A stretch of 64,000 nt of DNA from Nostoc sp. 'Peltigera membranacea cyanobiont' N6 (GCF_002949735.1 NZ_CP026681.1:2790001-2854000); one strand, 5' to 3'. Numbered from the stretch's first letter, positions 10,801-19,348 are shown. The notes: generated from the letters alone by a model not told the origin. Made by a program: numbers and translations.

Positions 10801-13175
10801 CCGATCCCTTAACATCGCGTCGCTTGCAGGGTAACGATAAACCCAATATATCAGTTAACCAATTTTTCCAAGGTTTCTACCAAACCAATGCCTTGCAAAT
10901 CCAAACAATGGAAGGGCGAGAACATACCGGACAGGTAAGCAACAAAGACCGTCAAGAACGGGAAGAAAAATTCCGTCAAGGACAATTAGCTGCATTGTTT
11001 TGTTCTCCGACAATGGAATTAGGTATCGACATTTCCGACCTTAGCGTTGTCCATCTCCGAAACGTTCCCCCCAGTCCTGCTAATTACGCCCAACGTAGTG
11101 GTCGTGCTGGTAGAAGTGGACAGCAAGCTTTAGTCATTACTTATGCTTCCATTGGTAGCGGTCACGATCAATACTTTTTCAAACGACAAAATCAAATGGT
11201 TGCTGGGGTAGTTGCTCCACCAAAACTAGAATTAGCCAACCAGGATTTAATTAAATCTCATGTTTACTCGATTTGGCTAGCACATACTGGGGTTTACTTG
11301 GAAGATTCCATGAATAAAATCTTGGATTTGGAATTAGAAAACTATCCCCTCAAAGACAGCATTCGCCAACAACTTACTCTAAGCCAAGCCAAATTAACCC
11401 AATGTCTGCAAGCCGCTCAGTCTATTTTCTCAGATTTTTTCTGCCAAGAGGATCTGCAAAAAGCTTCTTGGTATTCTGTAAATTGGTTACAGAATACCAT
11501 CGAAAATGCTCTGAATGCTTTTGACCGTGCCTGTAAGCGTTGGCGAGATTTATATATAGAGTCAGTTAAACAGTTAGAATCTGCCCGTCGCACCATTGAC
11601 CGTTTTGCTAGAGGTGATGTCACCCAAGAAGAACGCAAAAATGCCGAATCACAGTCACGAGAAGCACAACGACAAATTGATTTACTTGTAGGACACAGCC
11701 AAGGCAAGAGTAATTCCCAGTTTGAATTTTATCCCTATCGTTACTTTGCTGCCGAAGGGTTTTTACCAGGGTTCAACTTCCCTCGCCTGCCAGTCCGAGC
11801 ATTTATTCCGGCTGGTGAAGGTGGTGAATTTATTTCTCGCCCCCGCTCAATGGCATTACGGGAATTTGCTCCCAATAATATCCTTTACTACGAAGGTAGT
11901 AAATTCATGGTGGCCAAAACAAAAGTTCCCGTTGGTGGCATTGAAGGCGAGTATAAACGGGTGAGTGTCTGCGCTAACTGCGGGTATTACCACGACGGCG
12001 ATTTTCGTGACACTTGTGAAAACTGCGGTGCAGAAATTAAACCTGATGCTCATGGCAATGTAGCCAAATTGACTCGTGTACTACCAATGGAAACTGCGAT
12101 CGCTCGTCGTCGAGAACGCATTACCTGCGACGAAGAAGAACGGCTCAAGTACGGCTACAACATCACCACTCATTTCCGCTACGCTAGCCAAAAGCGGGAA
12201 TCAGCTATTGTTCAAGCTGCTGACGGTACGCCACTGTTCAAATTAACCTATGGAGCTACAGCTACCATTTGGCGAATTAACCGGGGACTGAAGAAGAATA
12301 GAGAAGAACGAGGATTTAAGCTCAATCCAACAACGGGTGTATGGGGCGACCATAAAAATCCACTGGCTCAACAGACACCCGATAGCTTGCATACCGAAGT
12401 GAATTTAATGGTTGATGATACTTGCAATATCTTGATTGTTGAGCCATTAAATGTTCCTGTTGAGGATAAAGAAGCTTTTATTGCCACCTTGCAATACACC
12501 TTAGAAACTGCAATTCAAGCCGTTTACAAATTAGAAGCTGATGAACTCGACTCAGAACGACTAGGCGAAGGCAAGTATTTACTGTTCTGGGAAGCTGCTG
12601 AAGGTGGTGCAGGTGTACTCTCTCAGCTATTAGAAAAACCAGAGGCATTTAGAAAAATTGCTGATGCAGCTTTCGACATTTGTCATTTTACACAACCTAA
12701 AGACAGTTGTATTCAAGCTTGCTATGAATGTTTGCTTTCTTACCGCAATCAATTTGACCATGCACTGATAAATCGTCATTTAATCAAACCTTGGCTTGAC
12801 CTCTTACTGGAGAGCAGCGTTATTACTCAAGTCAAAGGGCTTTCTCGCGATCAGCAATATCAAAAATTGCTGGAACAGACAGACCCTAACTCTGATTTTG
12901 AGCGTGTGGTTTTGCAAGAAATTTATCAACGGGGCTACAAATTACCTGATGCTGCTCAGAAATTTATTCTAGAAGCGAACTGTAAACCAGATTTTGTTTA
13001 TGAGGAGGAGGCGATCGCTATTTTCTGTGATGGTTCAGTGCATGATAGCCCTGATAAACGCCAGCAAGATAAGATTGAGCGCGATAATCTTAGGTACGAG
13101 ACTGGTTATACTGTCCTTAGCTTAAGCCATAGTGAAGGTTGGCAAACTGAATTGCTTGTTTTAGCAAGTTTATAA
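7827..13175 (+). CDS. Giant DEAD/DEAH-type helicase with DUF1998 and C-terminal VSR-like nuclease domain (DrmA-DrmB-like fusion)
   Basis: 1782 residues. Order seen: Walker A TGTGSGKS (about 211), motif II as LDELHTYRGRQGAD (about 325), motif V/VI CSPTMELGIDIS and QRSGRAGRSG (about 1060-1095), a zinc-binding pair CANCGYYHD..CENCG (about 1380), the DUF1998-type cysteine cluster CIQACYECLLSYRNQFDH (about 1630), and a tail with CKPDFVY, AIFCDGSVH and QQDKIERDNLRYETGY (about 1718-1765) that fits the PD-(D/E)XK/VSR-like nuclease pattern. DISARM normally has DrmA (helicase) and DrmB (DUF1998) as separate proteins; here one protein has both. The gene closes the + strand locus; a PLD-family DrmC is absent. 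Druantia DruE is an alternative relative, also a large helicase with DUF1998. Confidence 0.82.
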   Translation: MKIPVKLQELIKQPEPAILSISSLIGQRLALVDCTNIVSITSEQLNLIFTHVPQEWDDAELTEIFDTNTLTDTFANQLYQYIDHRLGHIPTQQKGTSSQLSIPDSLDIFNFRNEVIGDYRRYIESFLKIRDRKVKEFVDAELDKGQLWTDPLVQLNPSYKKGATVKELVQQQTLHSDCEKYFYKKNGEPFTFHYHQKQAFETAQRQEPYVVTTGTGSGKSMTYVVPIFNDLLRHPEISGVRAILVYPMNALINSQKEELDKFLRQVPNTHIRVEKYTGQESLTRKTEIQNNPPHILLTNYVMLELMLSRTHENKLVESPNLKFLILDELHTYRGRQGADVAILIRKLRQRSKSNDELLCIGTSATMSTVGSREQRRQVVADVASKLFGVEIKPNNVIDETLERSIQRAEPTIEQLCQGILAGLPTELEQTLIEFRNHSLSHWIEMNFGLEEREGHLVRRQPISLETGATKLAEQTQLLEETCLTVLKQMFLWGSKTNGLAFRLHQFISQGGSVYATIENRDKRHLTLEGQYTTTDNRLLYPLVFCRECGQDYYVVRYDADKHITLPQLPTALDISPDDADITEGYLTLDEPELWDTSDEDRLPDSWFSETKKKGRVAKKDFARFIPRKLQILPNGKVTSSLLQGTTCWFIPKPFLTCLNCGVLHDKKRNEFAKLSRLSSEGRSTATTLLCLSTTSRLKQVFTGEKAKAAKILSFTDNRQDASLQAGHFNDFVQTSFLRAALLGAIQAKGQLTHSELASVVVHYMGITQNDYAKQPAEFSGGKRRNEEAFRKLIEYRLYEDLRRGWRIVQPNLEQCGLLVIEYNGLQEDCADNNLWQKHRHPLLLQATPQERFIITQAFLNHLRRELAIDAKLLQPDQKDSLKSEVIQALKEPWVFDENEYLYLATWATISTGGNERAKVKLTTRSKIGRFLRSPNTWSLLSHLLTDVEFNSLITTLIDALCDAGYLVQEKSEVQLRIDSLLWKATNLKEIPTDPLTSRRLQGNDKPNISVNQFFQGFYQTNALQIQTMEGREHTGQVSNKDRQEREEKFRQGQLAALFCSPTMELGIDISDLSVVHLRNVPPSPANYAQRSGRAGRSGQQALVITYASIGSGHDQYFFKRQNQMVAGVVAPPKLELANQDLIKSHVYSIWLAHTGVYLEDSMNKILDLELENYPLKDSIRQQLTLSQAKLTQCLQAAQSIFSDFFCQEDLQKASWYSVNWLQNTIENALNAFDRACKRWRDLYIESVKQLESARRTIDRFARGDVTQEERKNAESQSREAQRQIDLLVGHSQGKSNSQFEFYPYRYFAAEGFLPGFNFPRLPVRAFIPAGEGGEFISRPRSMALREFAPNNILYYEGSKFMVAKTKVPVGGIEGEYKRVSVCANCGYYHDGDFRDTCENCGAEIKPDAHGNVAKLTRVLPMETAIARRRERITCDEEERLKYGYNITTHFRYASQKRESAIVQAADGTPLFKLTYGATATIWRINRGLKKNREERGFKLNPTTGVWGDHKNPLAQQTPDSLHTEVNLMVDDTCNILIVEPLNVPVEDKEAFIATLQYTLETAIQAVYKLEADELDSERLGEGKYLLFWEAAEGGAGVLSQLLEKPEAFRKIADAAFDICHFTQPKDSCIQACYECLLSYRNQFDHALINRHLIKPWLDLLLESSVITQVKGLSRDQQYQKLLEQTDPNSDFERVVLQEIYQRGYKLPDAAQKFILEANCKPDFVYEEEAIAIFCDGSVHDSPDKRQQDKIERDNLRYETGYTVLSLSHSEGWQTELLVLASL

Positions 13176-13201
13176 CCTAGAACAAATCCATCCACTGACC
13201 C

Positions 13202-13428
13202 CTAATTTTGTACAATTGCTCCCAAAGTACCCTTAACTGCACGTAAATAATCATCTGGCGATAGCAGAAGCAACATACCTCGCATTCCACCAGAAACAGT
13301 GATCTGCTCAAATAGGGTTGCTGTTTCATCAAGGTAAACTGGATAGTCTTTTTTGCTAGCTAAAGCTGTCACACCGCCACGAATGTATCCTGTTACTGGC
13401 TGAACTTCCTTGAGAGCAACTGTCTTAC
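13202..13428 (-). pseudogene. ybaK: ybaK fragment (Cys-tRNA(Pro) deacylase, C-terminal half)
   Basis: The minus strand reads about 75 residues ending in a normal stop: VALKEVQPVTGYIRGGV, DYPVYLDETATLFEQITVSG and MRGMLLLLSPDDYLRAVKG. These are the characteristic C-terminal signatures of YbaK/EbsC-type aminoacyl-tRNA deacylases. The N-terminal half is missing upstream of about 13428, so this is a chromosomal-gene remnant. Lies just 3' of the DISARM-like locus and convergent to it. Confidence 0.8.
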
Positions 13429-13490
13429 TATATTAATGTAAAGGAAACCGTAGAGCGATCGCTTAACCATCCTTGCATATTTTCTCTGAT

Positions 13491-14639
13491 TTATTCTCCA
13501 TCTTCCATTGCGCCTAATGCTTTGAGGGAGGCTTTTTCAACTGAGGTTAAACCTGTAACATCTGTGATGTTCATACCTTCATAGGGTCTTTCAAGCATTA
13601 AGGTTTTTAGACACTCGCCTGTATTAAAATCCCACAACTTAATTGTCTCATCTTGACTGCAACTAGCTATAGTCGTACTTAGTGGACTGATGGCAACTGA
13701 CCATACTGCACCAAGATGCCCTTGTAAAGTTTTCAAACATTTCCCCGTAGTGATATCCCATAACTTGATAGTTTGGTCAGTACTGCAACTAAGCAAAATT
13801 GTAGCATCAGGGCTAAAAGCAATTGATTCGATAGATCCAGTATCTTGAGGGAAAGTTTTTATGCATTTACCTGTGCTGATATCCCATAGCTTCATTGTCC
13901 CTTCATAGCCACCACTAGCAACGATTTTCCCATTAGAGCTAAATGCAACTGAAAGTACTTCATCTGTATGACCTTGCAAAATTTGTATACATTCAGATGT
14001 ACTAACATTCCATAATCTTAATGTTGAATCATCACTACAACTAACAAGTGTTTTGCCATCAGGACTGAAAGCTAATGATTGTACTGTTTTAGTGTGTCCC
14101 TCAAGAGTTTGCAAGCAATTACCGTCACTAACATTCCATAACTTTAAGGTTTTGTTAGCACTGCCGCTAGCAATGATTTTGCCATCAGGACTGAAGCAAA
14201 TTGACCTAACTCGACGATTATAACTATTAATTCCTGTAATTCCTGTAAATATTTTAAGGCATTCACCTGTACTAACAGACCATAATCTAATAGTTTCATC
14301 ATCACTATTACTAACAAGAATATTGCCTTGAGGATTGAAACCAACTGACCATACCCTACCAGTATGACCAAGTAAAGTTTGAAGGCATTCACCTGTACTA
14401 ACAGACCATAATCTCACGGCATTATCCTGACTACCGCTAGCAAGAATTTTACCGCTAGGACTAAAGGTCACTGACCATACCCAATTGATACTATATCCCT
14501 GCAAAGTTTTGAGGCATTTACCATCAGCAGTATTCCATAATCTGACTGTTTGGTCATAACTGCCACTAACAAGTATCTGGTTGTCAGGACTAAAAGCAAT
14601 TGATTCAATCGATTGAGAATGTCCTTGTAAAATTTTCAA
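13491..14639 (-). CDS. WD40-repeat C-terminal part of a split NACHT-WD40 protein
   Basis: 382 residues of WD40 propeller: successive blades with GHTxxVxSVAFSPDGKxLxSxSxDxTIKLWDxxTGxCLKTL spacing of about 42 residues, roughly eight to nine blades, then the RPYEGMNI and SVEKASLKALGA tail common to cyanobacterial WD40 proteins. WD40 propellers bind protein or other partners and act as sensors on NACHT proteins. The reading frame really begins further upstream: KFWDVHTGQCLKILQGH is in this frame across 14640-14670, directly joined to the preceding NACHT gene by a one-base frame change. No start of its own with a good ribosome site was seen. Treat it as the 3' part of a frameshifted gene. Confidence 0.85.
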   Translation of the reverse strand: MKILQGHSQSIESIAFSPDNQILVSGSYDQTVRLWNTADGKCLKTLQGYSINWVWSVTFSPSGKILASGSQDNAVRLWSVSTGECLQTLLGHTGRVWSVGFNPQGNILVSNSDDETIRLWSVSTGECLKIFTGITGINSYNRRVRSICFSPDGKIIASGSANKTLKLWNVSDGNCLQTLEGHTKTVQSLAFSPDGKTLVSCSDDSTLRLWNVSTSECIQILQGHTDEVLSVAFSSNGKIVASGGYEGTMKLWDISTGKCIKTFPQDTGSIESIAFSPDATILLSCSTDQTIKLWDITTGKCLKTLQGHLGAVWSVAISPLSTTIASCSQDETIKLWDFNTGECLKTLMLERPYEGMNITDVTGLTSVEKASLKALGAMEDGE

Positions 14640-17013
14640 GCATTGACCTGTGTGAACATCCCAAAACTTTTACCGCTTTAGTGAGTGATGATCGCCCCAA
14701 AGTCTCCCTCAACTTCTCCAGCGACTCACTAATAAAGTCCCTCAACAAAAGTGCGTTCCCCAAAGGGGTTTCCGCATACATCGCCTCACTACTCACTTGA
14801 CGCGAAAAATAACCAGACCAAGTATAATCAACAGGCGTTGCACTGCTATCAAAACCTGACTGTGCTTTTGCTAATTCTGTAAAATCGCTAGCTAATGCCC
14901 CCAACTCAGCCGCAAATTTATACGCTACAAAAAACTCTAACAACGACCTATGCGCTGGAGTATAGTCACCATCAGCATTACGAATAAGCATCGTCTGCGC
15001 CATCATGTCGTAATGCCAGTGGTCTAAATCCTTTTCTTCTTGAACAACAGAACCAAATAAGCGGCGAATGCGTTCTGGGAACAGTCGATAATTCAGGCTC
15101 ATTTGGTCAGTGGACAGCATTTCCCAGGAGAGTTCGCACAAAAAGTAAAGTTTTTCTGCTAAAGAAGTAAAAGTACGCTCCGCTTTGATGTCCCGTTCCA
15201 TCTTACGCTGCACTGCATACAGATAAACCCTTGACATATCCACAGGTTTACCTGCCTCAATATCTGGCAATGCTTCTAAAATTAATTCAGTCATCACCGG
15301 GCGACGAGCTAAGTCTAATAATTGCGGATTGCCTACTACTTGTTCTACTGCTGCTGCTTCAGCTTGGTATGACAAACAGGCACGAATTTGCTCATCGTTG
15401 AATTTCTCCAGTTCCAGCACTTCAAATTGAGGTGTTTCACCAGTCAATTTTTTAGTTGATGCTTGCAGCTCTGCATTTAGTAAAGCACGTCCTTCCTTCG
15501 CCTCTGGGAAATGCTCAGTACGACAGGTGAGGATGACTTTAGCACCGGGAGCTACAACCTTCGCCAGTTCCCAAAAGTTGTTAATCATCTGTTGACGGTC
15601 AACTTTTGCTGCCATTTCGTCAAAGCCATCGAAAATGAGCAGCAACTTACCCATGCGATTGAGTTGGTCAAAAACTTCGCTGTTGATGCGGATATTGTGT
15701 TGGGTAAAAAAGAAACCTGCCAAAACATTCTCAACATTTAGTGCCTTGGCAAAGTCACGCAGGGTAATTACCAAAGGCAGACGGGGACGTTCAACGCCAC
15801 GTTTTTGGGCATCGCGGTAACGTTGCAATGCAGTCCAAGCATAGTGAAAGACAAACCAAGTTTTACCTGTACCAAATTCTCCCAAAATTGAAATATGCTC
15901 TTTAGCTGGGTCATCAAGCCAAAGGTCGATATACCCATCAATCCAGCCGTCTTCTTCCTCATAACGACTCGCCCCAATCCGCCGCTTGGTAATTGGGTCA
16001 ATTTCTTCTTTTGTACAAGCAAGCGGTACATATTTTGTATCAACTTTTCGGCGTTTTATTTCTGCTTCTAACCAGTCGAGATAACCATTAAAGTCAGCAT
16101 CCAAGTCAATGAGTTCGTCAAATGTAAAACAGTCAAGGTGACGATTTTCTTCTTTCTTGACTTCATCTCTTGCTGCGCGGGAAATCCGACGGGTAGTCAC
16201 CAGCCATCCTTCATCAGTTTTTTGTTCTTCAACTGAGGAACGCAACGCCATGACATCACTCAGTCCCACCTCTCCTGCAACGCCACGTATAAGAATACGG
16301 TCATAACTGCGACGTACTGGGATGTGAATTATCCATTCAAAATATTCTTCCGCCCAGATTTCATATTTTTCCAGGCTATAGCCCAAGGTTTCAAACCATC
16401 CTCGCATCTGCTGGGCAAGAGCGATCGCTCTACATTGAGTTTCAGTTGCAGTTCCTGGTAGTGCGGGATAATTCTCTACTGCCAACCTTGCTATTTCTGT
16501 CCGAATTCCCTCCAGCGTTGGCAATCTTTCCAGTTGTTCTTGGATACAAGCAATCCTTTTATGTAGAGAACCAATTTTCTGGTTTAGCAACACATCAGAG
16601 GGTGTGCGAGTGCGTTTCGCAACTTCAATAAATACAGTCGCAAATTCAGCCACTTCTCGCCTGACATCAAGTTCCAAACTTCTAATGTCATCACCCAAGG
16701 TATAGGTATCTAGAAAAGCATCAACCTCAGAAAGCAGAATTGAGGGGTTATTGTGGTCTAATGCTGTGCGAAAAGCTTGTTTAATTGCTCTTTGTCGGAA
16801 CAATTCGAGCAATGGCTTAGGTTTGCCTACCCCATATTCTACTAAGGCATAAGCATAAACACCACTAAAATCAGCAGGTGGATGCTCTGGATCGAGGTGA
16901 AATTGCTGGAGTAACTTAATTACAGTCTCCGAACGCAGAATTTTTTCTTTAATCAAAGGGTTGGCGATGCTAGTAATTGCGTTGAAGACCAGATCCAGGT
17001 TAATCAAGCTCAT
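14605..17013 (-). CDS. NACHT-family STAND NTPase, N-terminal part of a frameshifted NACHT-WD40 protein
   Basis: 802 residues. The P-loop GEFGTGKTWF is at about 376-385, Walker B LLLIFDGFDEMA at about 455-466, and a sensor-type TCRTEHFPEA follows, the NACHT pattern. Residues about 195-320 (ending with WLVTTRRISRAARDEVK and CFTFDELIDLD) resemble the end of Mrr/restriction-endonuclease-like domains, so the N-terminus may hold a nuclease effector; I do not see a full PD-(D/E)XK set with certainty. STAND proteins with WD40 sensors act in signalling and phage defence. The last 15 codons (GCSHRSMLEN to the stop) are out of frame relative to the WD40 part. A tRNA-free intergenic stretch precedes it. 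Confidence 0.85.
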   Translation of the reverse strand: MSLINLDLVFNAITSIANPLIKEKILRSETVIKLLQQFHLDPEHPPADFSGVYAYALVEYGVGKPKPLLELFRQRAIKQAFRTALDHNNPSILLSEVDAFLDTYTLGDDIRSLELDVRREVAEFATVFIEVAKRTRTPSDVLLNQKIGSLHKRIACIQEQLERLPTLEGIRTEIARLAVENYPALPGTATETQCRAIALAQQMRGWFETLGYSLEKYEIWAEEYFEWIIHIPVRRSYDRILIRGVAGEVGLSDVMALRSSVEEQKTDEGWLVTTRRISRAARDEVKKEENRHLDCFTFDELIDLDADFNGYLDWLEAEIKRRKVDTKYVPLACTKEEIDPITKRRIGASRYEEEDGWIDGYIDLWLDDPAKEHISILGEFGTGKTWFVFHYAWTALQRYRDAQKRGVERPRLPLVITLRDFAKALNVENVLAGFFFTQHNIRINSEVFDQLNRMGKLLLIFDGFDEMAAKVDRQQMINNFWELAKVVAPGAKVILTCRTEHFPEAKEGRALLNAELQASTKKLTGETPQFEVLELEKFNDEQIRACLSYQAEAAAVEQVVGNPQLLDLARRPVMTELILEALPDIEAGKPVDMSRVYLYAVQRKMERDIKAERTFTSLAEKLYFLCELSWEMLSTDQMSLNYRLFPERIRRLFGSVVQEEKDLDHWHYDMMAQTMLIRNADGDYTPAHRSLLEFFVAYKFAAELGALASDFTELAKAQSGFDSSATPVDYTWSGYFSRQVSSEAMYAETPLGNALLLRDFISESLEKLRETLGRSSLTKAVKVLGCSHRSMLENFTRTFSID

Positions 17014-17321
17014 TAAAATACTCCAAAAACACAGAGCTATCTTGCTAACTAAGGGTTAATTACTGTTACAAATAATATACCGCCAAAAATAGTTTTATTT
17101 TATACTTCCTCAATGATTCTCGAAAGAATACATTTGATAACTGTAATTTACTAAGCGGTCGCTTTGCTCCTCCTGTTCAACAATATTTTTTCAGAGTTGA
17201 TTGCAAAGTAGATTTTGGAAGTAGTTGATCACTGCTTCGGCGTAGTTCGCCGCAGGCATCGTTTCCGTTCCATCACTCAAGGTATATTCGCGGGTATTCA
17301 TCGCGTCGAATTAAATTAACA
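17014..17321. other. Intergenic stretch with one Nostoc-type short repeat
   Basis: About 300 bp between the NACHT gene and the frameshifted peptidase-like gene. The only structure I recognise is a copy of the short palindromic repeat family at 17239-17260 (GGCGTAGTTCGCCGCAGGC). The minus strand carries a short open tail (LSDGTETMPAANYAEAV and on to a stop near 17195) of unknown origin. No clear promoter was identified. Confidence 0.5.
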
Positions 17322-17985
17322 ATGATGAAAAGACCACAAACTGTCAAATCATTGGAAGAATTAGGTCGAGTACGTTTGTCAAAAAACTTTTTTATGCGTG
17401 ATTTTCTGCACTCAGAAATTTCTCTTTCTTGAAGGGATTCCAAATATACCAGATAATCCTGATTTGGCGATCGCCTCCGACAAAAGTCTTTGTGAACAAG
17501 TTCTAGAACCAATTCAACAAGCTTTCGGAAGAATCAGCATTCGCTCTGGATATCGATCATCTGCTGTCAATGCTAAAGGTGCAGAAAACAAAAACCAGTA
17601 CAATTGTGCTAGTAACGCATCTAACTATGCAGTTCATATCTGGGATGTTGCAGACGCTCAGGGTTATATGGGTGCTACAGCCTGCATTATTGTGAATTCT
17701 TTCATTGATTATTATGAGAAAACTGCCGATTGGACAGCCTTAGCATGGTGGATTCACGATTACATTGATTATTACAATTCAATCACCTTTTTTCCTAAGT
17801 ATGCTGCGTTCAATATCGGTTGGTCTGAAAATCCCGAATGCAAAAAACTATACATTTACAGCTATATCCCTAATCCTTACACAAGCAAAAAGGGATATTT
17901 AACACGTTTAGGCGCGGAAAATTATTCAGGTTCACATAAACAGTTTTATGAAAAGTTGACAACGCAGTTAGCTATTACACTTTAA
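17322..17985 (+). pseudogene. Frameshifted peptidase M15-like conserved protein
   Basis: Two frames together give one protein. From ATG 17322: MMKRPQTVKSLEELGRV, then KNFFMRDFLHSEIS, ending in a stop at about 17430. The +1-shifted frame continues LEGIPNIPDNPDLAIAS and runs to 17985 with IRSGYRSSAVN, NCASNASNYAVHIWD and GYMGATACIIVN. The SGYRS..VN and A.HIWD..DA signatures resemble D-Ala-D-Ala carboxypeptidase/peptidase M15-like proteins of cyanobacteria, though I do not claim enzymatic activity. The frame change is near 17412-17425 (AAATTTCTCTTTCTTG). The second part could start at GTG 17398 (195 residues), but the N-terminal homology in the other frame argues against it. Overlaps the end of the next gene by 11 bp, convergent. 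Confidence 0.7.
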
Positions 17986-18527
17986 CTTCAGACTCTAGAA
18001 GGCTCAAAAGTTTTTCTTCCAACTCAGTTAGATAAGGACGATTCACCTTCCCCAACGACTGCAACAGACTTTTGACTGTCTCCTCTAGCGAATCGGAATA
18101 CACCCGACTGATGCGATCGCAAATCACCTGCATCTGCTGACACTCCGCAGGTAAGTAATTGTAAGACTTCAGGTGCTGCAAACCAACAGTACATTCCCCA
18201 TCCCAAATTCTCACCGTACAGATGAAGTCATTCACTTGACTAACAATCGCCCAACAGCAGCTTTTACCTCTAAGTTCTGGATTGTCCCTGGTTAAAATTT
18301 GGCAGACTTCGCCAATTTGGTAGGTGTTGGGTAGTTGAGTACGTTCTATAATTTGTTGCACAACGTCTTTGACGATGCGGCCAGTTGGCACTTTACCACC
18401 AGCTTTTTCCACAGCAGCTTGCTAAACCTCCTGCTGTTGTTCGGTTTCTAGCTTGGTCAATGGTCTAACCTGCCCTTCTGCTGTCGGTTTTAATTGCTGC
18501 ATTTGTTGCAGCGTATGTTGCTGTTAT
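17975..18527 (-). pseudogene. Copy A of the repeated plasmid gene family (nonsense mutation, N-terminus missing)
   Basis: Same family as the intact 313-residue protein at 32076-33017. Reads QLKPTAEGQVRPLTKLE, then EV-stop-QAAVEKAGGKVPTGR, matching EVWQQAVELAGGKVPTGR of the intact copy: the Trp codon became TAG (18422-18424). The remaining open part (145 residues, to 17975) covers the whole conserved C-terminal domain GEVCQIL, DNPELRGK, LPAEC, DRISRVYSDSLEETVK. Residues 1 to about 140 of the family are absent. Precedes a convergent frameshifted gene. Confidence 0.85.
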
Positions 18528-18604
18528 CGGAGCTGCAATTAATATTCAATCAGATGGACTTGTACTTGTTTCGATCGGTGAGCAGGGTGTGGGAATCTTA
18601 GAAA

Positions 18605-19348
18605 TTAATTCATAATTTCTCCTTTGTTATTGGTCAACTTTTCACGCCATTTTCGGAGTTCTTCAGGTGTTTGTCTCACCCAATCTGTGACTTCGCCAAC
18701 GATTTTTAATGGTGCTTGGGAGCGATATGAGCGTGTCGGATTGCCGGGAAATTTTTTGTCTGTAACATTCGGGTCATTTTCAAACTCCCCTGTTGGTTCA
18801 ACGATATAAACACGTTCACGGTTATCGCCTTTTGCTAATGCAGCAGCTAGTCCCGCCCCATTGACAAGGGCTGTGAAATAAATGTGATTCATTTTGAGTT
18901 CAAGTTTGTAATTAGAACTGCCTCCTGCTGTCAGCAAATCGCCAACCTGCAAATCTGCTTTCGTTCCATGATAAAAGGGGCCTTTGTCAGAAGGTTTATC
19001 CTTAGACGAAGTTGCTAATTTATAATTCTTTCTTGCCTTGTCAGGGTCGCTTAAGTCCTCATAGCATTTGGCAATGTTTGAATATAGAGAAGGTATTGCA
19101 CTCTTAACAGTGTTGTTATTTATTTTTAATGCAAACTGCAAAGCCGTTTCGAGCCATTTTAATTTGTCAGAAATATTTTTCTGATATCGAGCTACATAAT
19201 GGGCTGAAATAAATTTTTCAAAGTCGTATGTCGCTTCGTTCCAGGCTTGAAGAAACAGTTTACTTGCTTCTTCTGGTTTGCCTTTTTCTTCCATGCCCAT
19301 ACCTTGAAGACAGAGTTTAACAACATTGTTGTTTGGGTTGAATTCCAT
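18605..19348 (-). CDS. arr: TPR-like domain fused to Arr-type rifamycin ADP-ribosyltransferase
   Basis: 247 residues. The C-terminal half (about 118-235) is a nearly complete Arr domain: GPFYHGTKADLQVGDLL, MNHIYFTA, RVYIVEPTGEFENDPNVT, KKFPGNPTRSYRSQ and IVGEVTDWV. Arr enzymes use NAD+ to ADP-ribosylate the C23 hydroxyl of rifamycins. The N-terminal 110 residues look like helical TPR-type repeats (MGMEEKGKPEEASKLFLQAW, AIPSLYSNIAKCYEDL), which is unusual for the short stand-alone Arr (about 140 residues). The frame is intact. It lies between fragments A and B of the repeated family, 34 bp after fragment B, so it looks like cargo. Whether the fusion still acts on rifamycin or on a host/phage target is unknown. 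Confidence 0.85.
   Translation of the reverse strand: MEFNPNNNVVKLCLQGMGMEEKGKPEEASKLFLQAWNEATYDFEKFISAHYVARYQKNISDKLKWLETALQFALKINNNTVKSAIPSLYSNIAKCYEDLSDPDKARKNYKLATSSKDKPSDKGPFYHGTKADLQVGDLLTAGGSSNYKLELKMNHIYFTALVNGAGLAAALAKGDNRERVYIVEPTGEFENDPNVTDKKFPGNPTRSYRSQAPLKIVGEVTDWVRQTPEELRKWREKLTNNKGEIMN

Noticed and set aside
14661..14675. Programmed ribosomal frameshift in the NACHT-WD40 gene
   Set aside because: A +1 shift is needed and the local AAAAGTTTTG is not a known +1 signal; a -1 shift leads to a third frame. A plain indel is simpler.
15511..15820. Plus-strand open frames in the NACHT gene
   Set aside because: Antisense to a well-supported NACHT domain.
18482..18604. Plus-strand hydrophobic open frame LLSVLIAAFVAAYVAVIG
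   Set aside because: Antisense to copy A for half its length, has no start codon and no family pattern; probably chance.
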